Shown here: positions 17,340-26,835 of the stretch, piece after piece | Numbering within the stretch: the stretch's first letter is position 1 | How the letters are laid out: each line of letters begins with the position of its first letter | Origin: JBMNCQ01 sp049366715 | GTDB lineage: Bacteria; Bacillota; Peptococcia; Peptococcales; BICA1-8 | Reading direction: 5' to 3' | DNA: 64,000 nucleotides | Assembly (NCBI GenBank): GCA_049366715.1 | Contig: JBMNCQ010000009.1 | Coordinates: 1 to 64,000 of the forward strand | Notes under the pieces: generated by a model | The model's database searches: none | Seen by the model: the letters and a program-made list of their open reading frames with translations, nothing else | What the model was told of the DNA's origin: nothing | Position numbers and translations under genes: made by a program

Positions 17340-17363
17340 ATAAGTATACCTAATGCTTATAAT
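17340..17363 (+). promoter_or_regulatory. Possible LysR-type site overlapping a -10 box
   Basis: ATAAG, 11 bases, then CTTAT forms a dyad at 17340-17360, and TATAAT lies at 17358-17363. The position, 130 bases before the acyl-CoA dehydrogenase, suits a LysR-controlled promoter. No good -35 is seen, as is common for activated promoters. The remainder of 17164-17492 shows nothing else. Confidence 0.38.
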
Positions 17364-17492
17364 AGAATTCAATAATTGATATTTTACATAATTATAAGGT
17401 CAATTTATCATGAAATCATAAAAAGTTAGTGGCCGCTGATGAATAAAGTGACCTGGAGAAAACACCGTTAAAGGAATAAAGGAGGATATTGC

Positions 17493-18623
17493 ATGTATTT
17501 CGAGTTGACAGAAGAAAATAAAATGATTAAGAAACTGGCCCGTGATGTTTCAGAGAAATATATTGCGCCCAGTGTAAGGGAACGGGATGAAGAAGAAAGA
17601 TTTGACCGCGCTCTTTTTGATATTATCGCAAGTTTTGGTTTTCAGGGAATACCATATCCCGAGGAATACGGCGGTTGTGCAGGGGATTATCTAAGTTATA
17701 TTCTGGCAATCGAAGAAATTGCAAAGGTAGATGTTACGCTCTGTATGCCCATTGGGGGCGGCGGCCTAGGCGGATTGCCTATTTATATGTATGGAACAGA
17801 GGAGCAAAAACAGAAATATCTTAGACAAGTACTGGAGGGTCTCACATTATGTGGTTTTGCTCTTACCGAACATAGTGCCGGCAGTGACCCTTCAGCTTTA
17901 CAAACTACAGCTGTATTTGATGGTGATTGTTATGTTCTTAACGGTACAAAATGTTTTATCAGTAATGATGCTGATATTTACCTTGTTATGGCAGTTACCG
18001 ACAGGAGCAAAGGGACTAGAGGAATCAGCTGCTTTATTATTGAGAAAGGGACTCCCGGGTTTACTCTGGGGAAAAGGGAACACAAGATGGGGTTGAGGTC
18101 TGCCGTAACAACGGAGCTTATTTTACAAGATGTTAGAATTCCCCCCGGAAACTTATTGGGCAAAGAAGGAGACGGCTTTAAAATTTGTATGCAAACTTTA
18201 GATACAGGGCGTATTGGGTGTGCGGCTCAAGCTATTGGAATCGCTGAGGCTGCTCTTAATCATGCCGTAAAATATGCCAAAGAACGGGTTCAATTTGGCA
18301 AACCCATAGCCAGTAACCAGGGAGTTTCATTTATGCTGGCAGATATGGCTACGAAAATTGAGGGAGCGAGACTATTGTGTTACAAAGCCGCGTGTTTAAA
18401 GCAGAATGGTAAACCTTTTGGTAAGATCGCCGCGATGGCTAAATTAGCCTGTTCAGATGTCGCAATGTCCGTTACAACTGATGCCGTTCAAGTCCTGGGC
18501 GGCTATGGTTATAGCCGGGAATATCCCGTAGAGCGCTTGATGCGTGATGCCAAGGTACACCAGATATTTGAAGGTACGAATCAAATACAACGGATTGTTA
18601 TTTCCAGTCAGCTTTTGCGCTAG
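17493..18623 (+). CDS. Acyl-CoA dehydrogenase (probable enoyl-CoA reductase of a bifurcating complex)
   Basis: A 376-residue flavoprotein of the acyl-CoA dehydrogenase family. It has the FAD/substrate motifs CGFALTEHSAGSDPSA, NGTKCFISN, RIGCAAQAIGIAEAAL and AVQVLGGYGYSREYPVERLMRDAK, with catalytic Glu in FEGTNQIQR near residue 360. AAGGAGG lies 10 bases upstream. The following genes encode EtfB and a ferredoxin-fused EtfA, the same set as CarCDE caffeyl-CoA reductase of Acetobacterium, in which NADH reduces an enoyl-CoA and ferredoxin together. I infer an analogous cytoplasmic complex; the acyl substrate is unknown. Confidence 0.93.
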   Translation: MYFELTEENKMIKKLARDVSEKYIAPSVRERDEEERFDRALFDIIASFGFQGIPYPEEYGGCAGDYLSYILAIEEIAKVDVTLCMPIGGGGLGGLPIYMYGTEEQKQKYLRQVLEGLTLCGFALTEHSAGSDPSALQTTAVFDGDCYVLNGTKCFISNDADIYLVMAVTDRSKGTRGISCFIIEKGTPGFTLGKREHKMGLRSAVTTELILQDVRIPPGNLLGKEGDGFKICMQTLDTGRIGCAAQAIGIAEAALNHAVKYAKERVQFGKPIASNQGVSFMLADMATKIEGARLLCYKAACLKQNGKPFGKIAAMAKLACSDVAMSVTTDAVQVLGGYGYSREYPVERLMRDAKVHQIFEGTNQIQRIVISSQLLR

Positions 18624-18697
18624 TGCAACCGTTTTTTCGTATTATTGAAAATTTCAAAATCAATGTTTTCTAAAAGAAAACCAGGAGGCTATAGTTT

Positions 18698-19483
18698 ATG
18701 AAAATTATCGTTTGTATCAAACAAGTACCGGATACAACAGAAGTTAAAATTGATCCGCAAACAAACACCCTTATTCGCAAGGGTGTGCCAAGTATTGTAA
18801 ATCCTTATGATAAAAATGCCCTTGAGACAGCTTTGCAATTAAGGGAAAAGCATAGCGGCAAAGTTACTGTGCTTACAATGGGGCCTCCACAAGCCGCAGA
18901 GGCTTTAAGAGAATGTTTGGCTATGGGCGCCGATGAAGCCTTTCTAATTAGTGACCGTGCCTTTGGGGGAGCTGATACTCTTGCTACCAGTTATACCTTG
19001 GCCCAAGCAATTCAAAGGCTGGGAGTATTTGACCTTATCATTTGCGGTATGCAGGCTATTGATGGAGATACCGCCCAAGTTGGACCTGAAATAGCGGAGC
19101 ATCTGGGAATTGCTCAGGTCACTTATGTTTCAAAAATTAAGAAGCTTGGCAATAAACTTGAGGTCCGGCGCGATCAAGAATTTTTTTATGAAGTCATCGA
19201 AGCAGAGCTGCCCTTACTTATCACAGTTGTCAAAACCAGCAATGAGCCGCGATTGCCAACCTGCCGCGGAATCATGAAGTCGCTGGGCACAGAAATTCCC
19301 TTGCTTGGCTTAAAAGATATTGCTGTGGATGAAAGAAAAATTGGTTTGCAAGGTTCTCCTACTCAGGTACGGAAAATCTTTTCCCCGCCGCAGCGAACAC
19401 AGTGTATCAAGATTAAAAAGCATACTGCACAAGACGCAGTAACGGAGCTTTTCCAAAAACTCTCTGATGCGAAAATTATTTAA
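18698..19483 (+). CDS. etfB: Electron transfer flavoprotein beta subunit
   Basis: A 261-residue EtfB: start MKIIVCIKQVPDTTEVKIDP, then VNPYDKNALETALQL, TMGPPQAAEALRECLAMGADEA and DGDTAQVGPEIAEHLG, the family signature. AGGAGG precedes the ATG. It lies between the dehydrogenase and EtfA with a 14-base gap to EtfA. In bifurcating Etf proteins the beta-subunit FAD is the NADH-oxidising, electron-splitting site. Confidence 0.96.
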   Translation: MKIIVCIKQVPDTTEVKIDPQTNTLIRKGVPSIVNPYDKNALETALQLREKHSGKVTVLTMGPPQAAEALRECLAMGADEAFLISDRAFGGADTLATSYTLAQAIQRLGVFDLIICGMQAIDGDTAQVGPEIAEHLGIAQVTYVSKIKKLGNKLEVRRDQEFFYEVIEAELPLLITVVKTSNEPRLPTCRGIMKSLGTEIPLLGLKDIAVDERKIGLQGSPTQVRKIFSPPQRTQCIKIKKHTAQDAVTELFQKLSDAKII

Positions 19484-19497
19484 CGGAGGAGAAGAGA

Positions 19498-20703
19498 ATG
19501 GCAATAAAAATAATGGAAACAAAATGTAGTGGTTGTGGTATCTGTGTCGATACTTGTCCCTTCGGAGCTATCCGCATAGAGGCGGCTAAGGCAGTGATCA
19601 CTGACGCATGCACAGCTTGTGGGGCTTGTATTGATGCTTGCTCTTCGGAAGCAATTATTCGCGGAGCTGCGGATAATGCAGCAAATGTTGATAAGGGTCA
19701 ATTTAAAGATGTGTGGGTATACCTGGAAGCTAATAAAGGTAAGTTACTCAACGTTGGCTTGGAATTATTAGGTGAAGGCCGCAAACTTGCGGAAGCAAGG
19801 GGGGAAAAATTAGCCGGTTTAATTATCGGCGACAATGATTTTGGATTGGCTCAGGAGGCCATTGCCCACGGTGCTGATGTAGTTTATTTGGTAAAAGATC
19901 CACAGCTTAGGCATTACAGTACCGATGGCTATGCCAAAGCCGTCATTGATTTAATAGAAAATCACCACCCTTCGGTAATTCTTCTGGGTGCCACTAGAAA
20001 TGGCAGGGACCTTGGACCCAGGGTGGCTTGCCGGATCAAGACCGGGTTGACTGCTGACTGTACCGGCCTGGCAATTGATGAAGAAACCGGACTCGTGGTC
20101 TGGACCCGTCCTGCTTTTGGGGGGAATATTATGGCAGCCATTGTCTGTCCCGAGCATAGACCCCAAATGGGTACTGTAAGGCCGGCAGTTTTTAAAAAGC
20201 CAATTCCGGATTATTCAAGGGAAGGCCGGATTATCAAAGTAGAAACTGAAATCAATCCTGCTGATATACGAACAAAGCTTATGGAGATTGTTCGGACCCG
20301 TCATGTAGCCAATAACCTCGCAGAAGCGGAAATTATTGTATCCGGGGGGAGGGGGTTAGGTAAACCTGAGAACTTTGCACGGCTGGAAGAGCTTGCTGAT
20401 GTTTTAGGTGGTGTTGTGGGTGCTTCCAGAGCTGCTGTCGATGCAGGCTGGATTTCCCAAGAACACCAAGTCGGGCAGACAGGGAAAACCGTTGCCCCTA
20501 AAATTTACTTTGCTTTTGGCATCTCCGGGGCTATTCAACATGTTGCCGGGATGTCATCTTCCCAGGTGATTATAGCTGTTAATAAAGATGAACAGGCCCC
20601 TATTTTCAGCATAGCCGACTATGGCATTGTGGGTGATTGCTTAGAAGTACTGCCCTTACTGACAGAAGAGTTTAAAAAAATAAAAATTAAATTGGTCCCT
20701 TAG
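19498..20703 (+). CDS. etfA: Electron transfer flavoprotein alpha subunit with N-terminal ferredoxin domain
   Basis: Residues 1-60 carry two [4Fe-4S] motifs, CSGCGICVDTCP and CTACGACIDACS; residues 70-401 are EtfA (GDNDFGLAQEAIAHGAD, GATRNGRDLGPRVA, RPQMGTVRPAVF, VVGASRAAVDAGWI, and FAFGISGAIQHVAGM for FAD binding). This extra ferredoxin domain is found in CarE and in the LctC-type lactate dehydrogenase Etf, and is associated with confurcation or bifurcation to ferredoxin. GGAGGAGAAG precedes the ATG. Confidence 0.95.
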   Translation: MAIKIMETKCSGCGICVDTCPFGAIRIEAAKAVITDACTACGACIDACSSEAIIRGAADNAANVDKGQFKDVWVYLEANKGKLLNVGLELLGEGRKLAEARGEKLAGLIIGDNDFGLAQEAIAHGADVVYLVKDPQLRHYSTDGYAKAVIDLIENHHPSVILLGATRNGRDLGPRVACRIKTGLTADCTGLAIDEETGLVVWTRPAFGGNIMAAIVCPEHRPQMGTVRPAVFKKPIPDYSREGRIIKVETEINPADIRTKLMEIVRTRHVANNLAEAEIIVSGGRGLGKPENFARLEELADVLGGVVGASRAAVDAGWISQEHQVGQTGKTVAPKIYFAFGISGAIQHVAGMSSSQVIIAVNKDEQAPIFSIADYGIVGDCLEVLPLLTEEFKKIKIKLVP

Positions 20704-20719
20704 TTAAAGGAGTGATGAG

Positions 20720-22279
20720 ATGTCAAAAGTAATAAGTGCTGATGAGGCCGTTTTATTAATCAAAGATGGTGCGACAGTTGGCGCAAGTGCTATAGGTCTG
20801 GCCGGCTGGCCTGAGGAAATTGCCAAGGCAATTGAAAAGCGCTTCCTGGAAACCGGCAGTCCCCAAGATCTCACCCTAGTACATGGTTCGGCAATCGGTG
20901 ACTGGAAAGACCGGGGAACGACCAGAATTGGCTATGCCGGACTTATCAAAAGATGGATTGGGGGGCATATCGGATCGGCAGCAAAAATGGCAAAGCTGGT
21001 TAGCGAAAACAAAATAGAGGCGTACAATCTGCCCCAGGGGGTTATTGTACAGCTGTGGCGGGAAATAGCCGCCAAAAGGCCGGGTCTCATTACCAAAATA
21101 GGGTTAGGGACATATGTTGATCCCCGTCTGGAAGGTGCTAAGATGAATGCTCTTACCAAAAAAGATATTGTCAAAGTAGTGGAATTTGAAGGCGAGGAAT
21201 GGCTGTACTATAAAACCTTCCCGGTCGATGTCGCAATCATTAGAGGAACTTATGCCGATGAACATGGCAATCTTACTATGGATAGAGAAGGTATGTTGGT
21301 GGAAGCGCTGCCTTTAGCTCAGGCTGCCAGGAGCAGCGGCGGCATTATAATAGCACAGGTGGAACAGATAGTTAAGGCGAATACTCTCCATCCCAGAAAT
21401 GTAAAGGTTCCCGGAATTCTTGTAGATCATATTGTAGTTGCTGTTAATCCGGAGAATCACTGGCAGACGGAGGGACTTTATTTCAGCCCTGCTTTTGCCG
21501 GAGATATAAAGGTACCTTTAGAAACGATTCCTGAACTTCCCTTAAATGAAAGAAAAATCATAGCCCGGCGGGCAGCTATGGAATTAAAGGCTGGTGCGGT
21601 AGTAAATCTGGGTGTAGGAATACCGAGTGATATCGCAGCAATAGCGGCGGAGGAAGAGGTAAGTGATAAGATAATTCTGACTACCGAGGCCGGAGGAATA
21701 GGCGGGATTCCGGCAAGCCTTCCCCACTTTGGTCATGCTTATAATGCTGAAGCAATGGTCGAGCATCATGCGCAGTTTGACTTTTATGACGGGGGTGGAA
21801 TTGATGTTGCGTTTTTAGGACTTGCGCAAACAGATAAAAACGGGAACGTCAATGTCAGTAAATTCAAAGGCAGAGCCATGGGGTGCGGTGGCTTTATAAA
21901 CATCACCCAGAGTTCCAAAAAGGTAGTCTACTGTGGGACTTTTACGGCAAAAGGCTTAGAAGTCACAATTGAAAATGAAAGCTTGGTTATTCAAAAAGAG
22001 GGAAAAGAGAAAAAGTTTTTGGGTCAAGTAGAACAAGTTACTTTTAGCGGACATTATGCCCAAAGAATGAAACAACCGGTTGTCTTTATTACCGAACGGG
22101 CCGTATTTACCTTAGAAAATGGTCAAATGACCCTGCTTGAAATTGCCCCGGGAATAGATATGGAAAAAGATATCTTTGCTCTTATGGATTTCCGACCCAG
22201 ACTTTCCCCCCATGTAAAAACAATGCCTAGAGAGATCTTCAGGAAAGAGTGGGGCTGTCTTAAAGAAATTTTAAATTAA
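20720..22279 (+). CDS. Propionate CoA-transferase-type acyl-CoA:carboxylate CoA-transferase
   Basis: A 519-residue class I CoA-transferase with fused alpha and beta halves. The catalytic glutamate is in TTEAGGIGG near residue 322, with NAEAMVEHHAQFDFYDGGG, FLGLAQTDKNGNVNVSKF and GCGGFINITQ, closely following the pattern of clostridial propionate CoA-transferase (Pct). It probably activates the incoming acid by taking CoA from the reduced product acyl-CoA, so no ATP is needed. It lies 16 bases after etfA behind AAAGGAGTGATG. Confidence 0.92.
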   Translation: MSKVISADEAVLLIKDGATVGASAIGLAGWPEEIAKAIEKRFLETGSPQDLTLVHGSAIGDWKDRGTTRIGYAGLIKRWIGGHIGSAAKMAKLVSENKIEAYNLPQGVIVQLWREIAAKRPGLITKIGLGTYVDPRLEGAKMNALTKKDIVKVVEFEGEEWLYYKTFPVDVAIIRGTYADEHGNLTMDREGMLVEALPLAQAARSSGGIIIAQVEQIVKANTLHPRNVKVPGILVDHIVVAVNPENHWQTEGLYFSPAFAGDIKVPLETIPELPLNERKIIARRAAMELKAGAVVNLGVGIPSDIAAIAAEEEVSDKIILTTEAGGIGGIPASLPHFGHAYNAEAMVEHHAQFDFYDGGGIDVAFLGLAQTDKNGNVNVSKFKGRAMGCGGFINITQSSKKVVYCGTFTAKGLEVTIENESLVIQKEGKEKKFLGQVEQVTFSGHYAQRMKQPVVFITERAVFTLENGQMTLLEIAPGIDMEKDIFALMDFRPRLSPHVKTMPREIFRKEWGCLKEILN

Positions 22280-22518
22280 TATTGTTCAATCGGATAATCC
22301 TTAAATATCCGTAATCTAAACGGGCTGAGAGACGGAAAGTAACATTTTTTTATTTGATTGCCTGAAACCGGCTTAGCTGTTTGAAAAGCATTTATTGTCA
22401 AACTATAAGCATAGGTAATAGTTAGATGTATAAATGTTATTTTACTTATGTATAAGCAAAATATATACTAAAACTGAAAAAAGTTATGGCCATTAACTTA
22501 ATTAGATTGAGGAGGAAG

Positions 22519-22773
22519 GTGCAGAGCGTGCCACCGGTAATAGATAGAATTAAATGTATTAAGTGTGAGACTTGTGCACAAATTTGCCCGCTTGATGTTA
22601 TCCGGGTTGATAAAAAAGATCAAGAAAGAAGAGTTGTCGTCAAGTATCCTTATGAATGCTGGCATTGTCGAGCTTGTATTAAAGAATGTTCTGTTGGTGC
22701 AATTACCATGAGATATCCATTATCTCACATGATGTTGTCTATGGATGTTCCTAGTGCTAAGGGAGGTGAGTAA
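22519..22773 (+). CDS. 4Fe-4S ferredoxin subunit, AprB-like
   Basis: I take the GTG at 22519, 6 bases after GAGGAGGAAG; ATG 22486 has no site. The 84-residue protein has CIKCETCAQICP and, after a YPYECWHC segment, CRACIKECSVGAI, which is the arrangement of APS reductase beta subunits and similar electron-transfer partners. Its stop overlaps the start of the flavoprotein. It should feed electrons to that flavoprotein from ferredoxin or the Etf complex. Confidence 0.85.
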   Translation: MQSVPPVIDRIKCIKCETCAQICPLDVIRVDKKDQERRVVVKYPYECWHCRACIKECSVGAITMRYPLSHMMLSMDVPSAKGGE

Positions 22774-24452
22774 TGATGGATTTACAGGTGAGAAAAGATA
22801 TTGTGAAAACTGAATTACTGATTATTGGCGGTGGTATTGCCGGTTTGCAGGCTGCTATTACGGCAGGGGAGGCAGGTACTGATGTTATCGTAGCGGAAAA
22901 AGCCGATACCCGCCGTTCCGGAAGCGGTGCCAACGGTAATGACCATTATATGTGCTATATTCCTGAATGTCATGGTGATGATTTTAATCTGGTAATCAGT
23001 GAGATCTCGGAAACTATGGAAGGTGGTCCCTGGCAGGACCCGGCGATGCTGCGTAAAATGATGCAAAGATCCTACGGCATTGTTCAAAAATGGGAATCTT
23101 ACGGTATTAATATGAGACCAACGGGGAAATGGAATTTCGAAGGTCATGCGATGCCCGGCCGGCAAAGATATCATTTAAAATATGACGGACACAGCCAAAA
23201 ATCTGTGCTAACCCGGCAAGCCTTAAAACAAGGCGCAAAGATTATGAATAAAGTATTCATAAATGAAGTGCTGATAAATGAAGAAGGAAGAGTTGTCGGA
23301 GCCATAGGTTTCAGTCTGGCCGAGGATATTCCTGAGGTTATTATTTTCCAGGCTAAGGCGGTATTAGTTGCTACGGCCCAGGCCATGAGAATGTATCCTC
23401 ATGTTAATCCTGCCTTCATTTTCAATACGCATAGCTGTCCTGCAGCTGCAGGCGGAGCAGCTATTGCTTATAGGGCAGGGGCAAGGCTGGTTAATCTGGA
23501 TGTTCCTTATATCCACGCCGGAGTAAAAGGTTTTGCCCGTTCCGGTAAAGCAACTTGGATTGGTGTTCTTTCTGACATTAACGGTAAATCCATTAGCCCA
23601 TTTTTAACGAAACCCGATCGGGAAACGGGTGACGCCATGATGGATATCTGGCCGGGTGCTTTTGGGGAAAGGCTTGCAGATGGAACGGGTCCGACTTATA
23701 TGAATTGTACAGAACTTAGCGAAGAAGATTTGCAGCATCAAGAAAAGGCTTTTGAAAGTGAAGGTATTGACTCAATTACGGAATATTGTCAACAACGTGG
23801 TATAGATTTGCGTAAAAGTATGATTGAATTTGGTACCTATGATTATTCCTTAGCGCAAAGGGGTATTGACGTTAATTTAGAAGGTATGACTACAGTACAG
23901 GGTCTTTATGCGGCAGGCATTTGCTGCGGCAATGTCAGAGGAAATATTACCAATGCATCTGTCTGGGGCGAAGTTGTGGGGGAAAATTCCGGCAGATATG
24001 TCAAACAAGTGGGCGACTACGAAGTAAGTAACCACCCTTTCATTAGTGAAAAAATTAACTTTTATAAATCACTTTTGACAAGAGAAACCGGCGCTCATTG
24101 GTTAGAAAGCAATTCTACTCTGCAACAGATTATGAATGATTATGTTGGGTTGGAAGTCCGGTCGGCGACATTACTAAATGCAGGCATAAAATATCTTGCT
24201 GACTTAAAACGCTTTTCTGTTTCTGAGCTTAAGTGTGAAAATTCCCATGAATTAATGAGAACCCTGGAAGTCTTGGATCTCATCGATTTGGCCGAGGCGG
24301 TGGCTTTGACTGCGGAAAACCGTAAAGAAACAAGAGGACATCATCGCAGAGTAGATTTTACCTATACCAATCCGCTGCTCAATAATAAATTTCAAACAAT
24401 AGAGAAAACCAAGGATGGGATTAGGATGGCGTTCAGGGAAAAAATGAAATAA
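22773..24452 (+). CDS. FAD-dependent reductase, AprA/fumarate reductase flavoprotein family (first copy)
   Basis: A 559-residue protein with the FAD fold LLIIGGGIAGLQAAITAGEAG near 11-31 and C-terminal features TTVQGLYAAGICCG and NITNASVWGEVVGENSGRY. The region ADTRRSGSGANGNDHY resembles AprA. The ferredoxin encoded just before, coupled by overlap, gives the AprAB-like heterodimer layout, but nearby genes do not concern sulfate (no sat, no qmo). I infer a reductase acting on an organic acceptor or a specialised oxidoreductase. Starts at 22773 or 22776 are equally possible behind GGGAGGTGAG. Confidence 0.82.
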   Translation: MMDLQVRKDIVKTELLIIGGGIAGLQAAITAGEAGTDVIVAEKADTRRSGSGANGNDHYMCYIPECHGDDFNLVISEISETMEGGPWQDPAMLRKMMQRSYGIVQKWESYGINMRPTGKWNFEGHAMPGRQRYHLKYDGHSQKSVLTRQALKQGAKIMNKVFINEVLINEEGRVVGAIGFSLAEDIPEVIIFQAKAVLVATAQAMRMYPHVNPAFIFNTHSCPAAAGGAAIAYRAGARLVNLDVPYIHAGVKGFARSGKATWIGVLSDINGKSISPFLTKPDRETGDAMMDIWPGAFGERLADGTGPTYMNCTELSEEDLQHQEKAFESEGIDSITEYCQQRGIDLRKSMIEFGTYDYSLAQRGIDVNLEGMTTVQGLYAAGICCGNVRGNITNASVWGEVVGENSGRYVKQVGDYEVSNHPFISEKINFYKSLLTRETGAHWLESNSTLQQIMNDYVGLEVRSATLLNAGIKYLADLKRFSVSELKCENSHELMRTLEVLDLIDLAEAVALTAENRKETRGHHRRVDFTYTNPLLNNKFQTIEKTKDGIRMAFREKMK

Positions 24453-24563
24453 TTAAAAAATTAATATTTCCTCCAATATTATGTGATGAAATTCTCTATT
24501 CTTGGCTAAAGAGGACTATTGTGTTTGCTTAAAATGCTTACCAGTGCGGAAGATTTTATTTCA

Positions 24564-24603
24564 AGAATAATGGGTTGTTTAAGTTACTCATTATTCTGTT
24601 TTT
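24564..24603 (+). terminator. Rho-independent terminator
   Basis: AGAATAATGGGT pairs with ACTCATTATTCT (12 pairs, one G-T) across a 10-base loop, then GTTTTTCCC. It lies between the two flavoprotein modules, so each is probably transcribed separately. The rest of 24453-24728 holds nothing recognisable. Confidence 0.75.
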
Positions 24604-24758
24604 CCCTTTGCCAGGAGCAGGAAAGCATTTTGTTAGATATAAATGAATTTTATGCAGCCTTTAATCCGCATAAACTTTAACATCAAAGTGAAAGAGAATA
24701 CAAGTACATAAGGGCAGCGCGATAATCGATGTCTTGGAGAAAGGAAGTGAAGCCGGGT

Positions 24759-24974
24759 ATGATCAAGTACATTAATGCTGAAAAATGCAAAGGATGCGGA
24801 GTGTGTGCAGAACGGTGTCCATTAGACACGATTAGAATGAATGACGAAAAGAAGGCTTATATAGCATATGCAGATGATTGTATGACTTGCTTTTTATGTG
24901 AATTAGTATGTCCTCAAGGGGCGATTTTTGTCCATCCTTTTAAAGAAATTCTGCCGGGTGTATTCACAAGATAA
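24759..24974 (+). CDS. 4Fe-4S ferredoxin subunit, AprB-like (second copy)
   Basis: Start is uncertain: ATG 24759 (MIKYINAEKC) is taken, 11 bases from AAAGGAAG; GTG 24747 and ATG 24729 are in frame. The 71 residues carry CKGCGVCAERCP and CMTCFLCELVCP, two [4Fe-4S] motifs. It is followed by a second flavoprotein 25 bases later and is its likely electron donor subunit, repeating the arrangement at 22519-24452 with clearly different sequence. Confidence 0.82.
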   Translation: MIKYINAEKCKGCGVCAERCPLDTIRMNDEKKAYIAYADDCMTCFLCELVCPQGAIFVHPFKEILPGVFTR

Positions 24975-24999
24975 TGAAATATTCATAGGGAGTGATAAG

Positions 25000-26727
25000 A
25001 TGAGAACCGGTACGATAAGAGATATTCTCTTGGATCATATAGATGTGTTAATTATAGGTGGTGGTTCTGCCGGTTTATGGGCGGCAAACCGGGCGAAAGA
25101 ACTGGATGAAGATCTTAACATATTAATCGTTGATAAAGGTCCTGTTGACTGGGGCGGGTTAATGTCAATATCAGGGGGAGATTTTGATGCGGTTCTCCCC
25201 GAAGAAAGTGTTGATGATTGGATTGAAGATTTAGTATATTATTACGACGGACTTTGCGACCAAGAATTGGTAACAGGCTTATTAAAACAAACGTATGACC
25301 GGCTTCAAGATTATGAAAGGCTGGGATGTCAATTTTTGAGAAAGCCTGACGGCAGTCTAAAGGGTATACCCCAAAGAGGTTTGAAGCATGTAAAGCTCTA
25401 TCCTGCTAAATATAAAGGCCGGGGCGGCGCGGATATGGTTCAAAACCTTATTAAAGAAGTGGATGGCAGGGGTGTTAAACGCATTGGGAGAACTTTAATT
25501 ACGGATTTACTTAAAAAAGATGACAGGATAATAGGTGCAGTCGGATTTGACACAATTAAAGGGGATTTTTACATTATCAAGGCTAAAACAGTGATCCTTG
25601 CCACGGGAATGACGGGCTGGAAAACATCTTATGGTAAAAACACCACTGCAGGGGAAGGTGCTGATTTAGCATTCAGAGCGGGAGCAAAACTGTGCAATTT
25701 TGAATTTGGCAGGGTCTGGAATGTGCCCAAATTATTCGGTTGGGAAGGGCAGACATCTTTATTTCCTCTCGGTGCAAGATTTATTAATGGCAGCGGAGAG
25801 TCTTTTATGGATAATTACTCCCCGGTATTGGGAGCAAACACTGACCCCCATTTTACTACGATAGCAATGGCTCTGGAAGAAAAGGCGGGCAGAGGACCAT
25901 TTATTTTAGATGTCAGCCGGATTAAACCTGAAGACATGGAACTCCTTAAGCCTCAATCCGGCTGGCAGTTATTAAACTATCAAAAGTTGGTAAATCTGGG
26001 GATAGATTTATTTAAGGATAATACCGAATGGAATCCCCAATTAACTGTCTGCTTTGGCGGTTTAGTAGCTGATTTATCCGGGAGAACTTCCGTTGAAGGC
26101 CTATTTGCCGCAGGCAATGCCCGTTATATTGATCCCGGTGTTTATATGGGCGGTTTTGCACTTAGTACTACTGCTGCAGGAGGCTACCTTACCGGAGAAG
26201 CAGTTGTCCGGTATCTTAAATCATCCGACCGGCCGCTGCCGGAAATAGATTTTGCTGAAGTAAAAATGCTTAAAGCAGAGTTATTTTCTTTAATAAATAA
26301 TAATGGACTTACCCCGAAAGAGGGATTAAGGGTGATACAGGAACTGGTATTTACACCTGAAATTGCAATATTAAAAAATGAGAAGGCATTAATGAAAGCA
26401 CTAGCCGGTTTAGAACAGGTTAAAGAAGATTTATTGCCCAGATTATCTGCCAGGGACCCCCATTATTTACTTAAATTAATAGAAGTAAGAACGATTGCGT
26501 TTATTACTGAACTATATCTTAAAGCTTCACTGGCCAGAAGAGAATCAAGAGCCGGCCATTACAGGGAAGATTATCCGGGACGTGATGATGATAATTTCTT
26601 ATGCTGGCTTGTAGCCGGCCCTGATAAGGATTATAATATTTCATTTCAAAAGAAACCTGTTCCCATAGATCGATACAAGCATAAAATTCACAGATATTAT
26701 TCCGACAATTTTACTTTTTATAAATAA
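25000..26727 (+). CDS. FAD-dependent reductase, AprA/fumarate reductase flavoprotein family (second copy)
   Basis: The ATG at 25000 follows AGGGAGTGAT; the frame from 24928 overlaps the ferredoxin gene and lacks a site. The 575-residue protein has VLIIGGGSAGLWAANRAKELDE near 15-36, VILATGMTGWKTSYG, and GLFAAGNARYIDPGVYMGGFAL for the second FAD-binding part, then a helical C-terminal domain with RESRAGHYREDYPGRDD, where the SRAGHYREDYP segment is typical of fumarate reductase/aspartate oxidase relatives. It is only distantly similar to the first copy. The substrate is unknown. Confidence 0.83.
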   Translation: MRTGTIRDILLDHIDVLIIGGGSAGLWAANRAKELDEDLNILIVDKGPVDWGGLMSISGGDFDAVLPEESVDDWIEDLVYYYDGLCDQELVTGLLKQTYDRLQDYERLGCQFLRKPDGSLKGIPQRGLKHVKLYPAKYKGRGGADMVQNLIKEVDGRGVKRIGRTLITDLLKKDDRIIGAVGFDTIKGDFYIIKAKTVILATGMTGWKTSYGKNTTAGEGADLAFRAGAKLCNFEFGRVWNVPKLFGWEGQTSLFPLGARFINGSGESFMDNYSPVLGANTDPHFTTIAMALEEKAGRGPFILDVSRIKPEDMELLKPQSGWQLLNYQKLVNLGIDLFKDNTEWNPQLTVCFGGLVADLSGRTSVEGLFAAGNARYIDPGVYMGGFALSTTAAGGYLTGEAVVRYLKSSDRPLPEIDFAEVKMLKAELFSLINNNGLTPKEGLRVIQELVFTPEIAILKNEKALMKALAGLEQVKEDLLPRLSARDPHYLLKLIEVRTIAFITELYLKASLARRESRAGHYREDYPGRDDDNFLCWLVAGPDKDYNISFQKKPVPIDRYKHKIHRYYSDNFTFYK

Positions 26728-26835
26728 TCGGGACAATTAAGGTTGGAATTTGGGATTCCTTTCCAAAGTTGTTTTAGCCCGTAGAGTAAGACAAAGATAT
26801 TTTTGAATTATCTGAATATTTCAAGGAGGTAATTT

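Noticed and set aside
22318..22345. CTGAGA motif in GGGCTGAGAGACGG, suggestive of a TPP riboswitch
   Set aside because: The second conserved block (ACCTGATCTGGATAATGCCAGCG-like) is absent and no thiamine gene follows.
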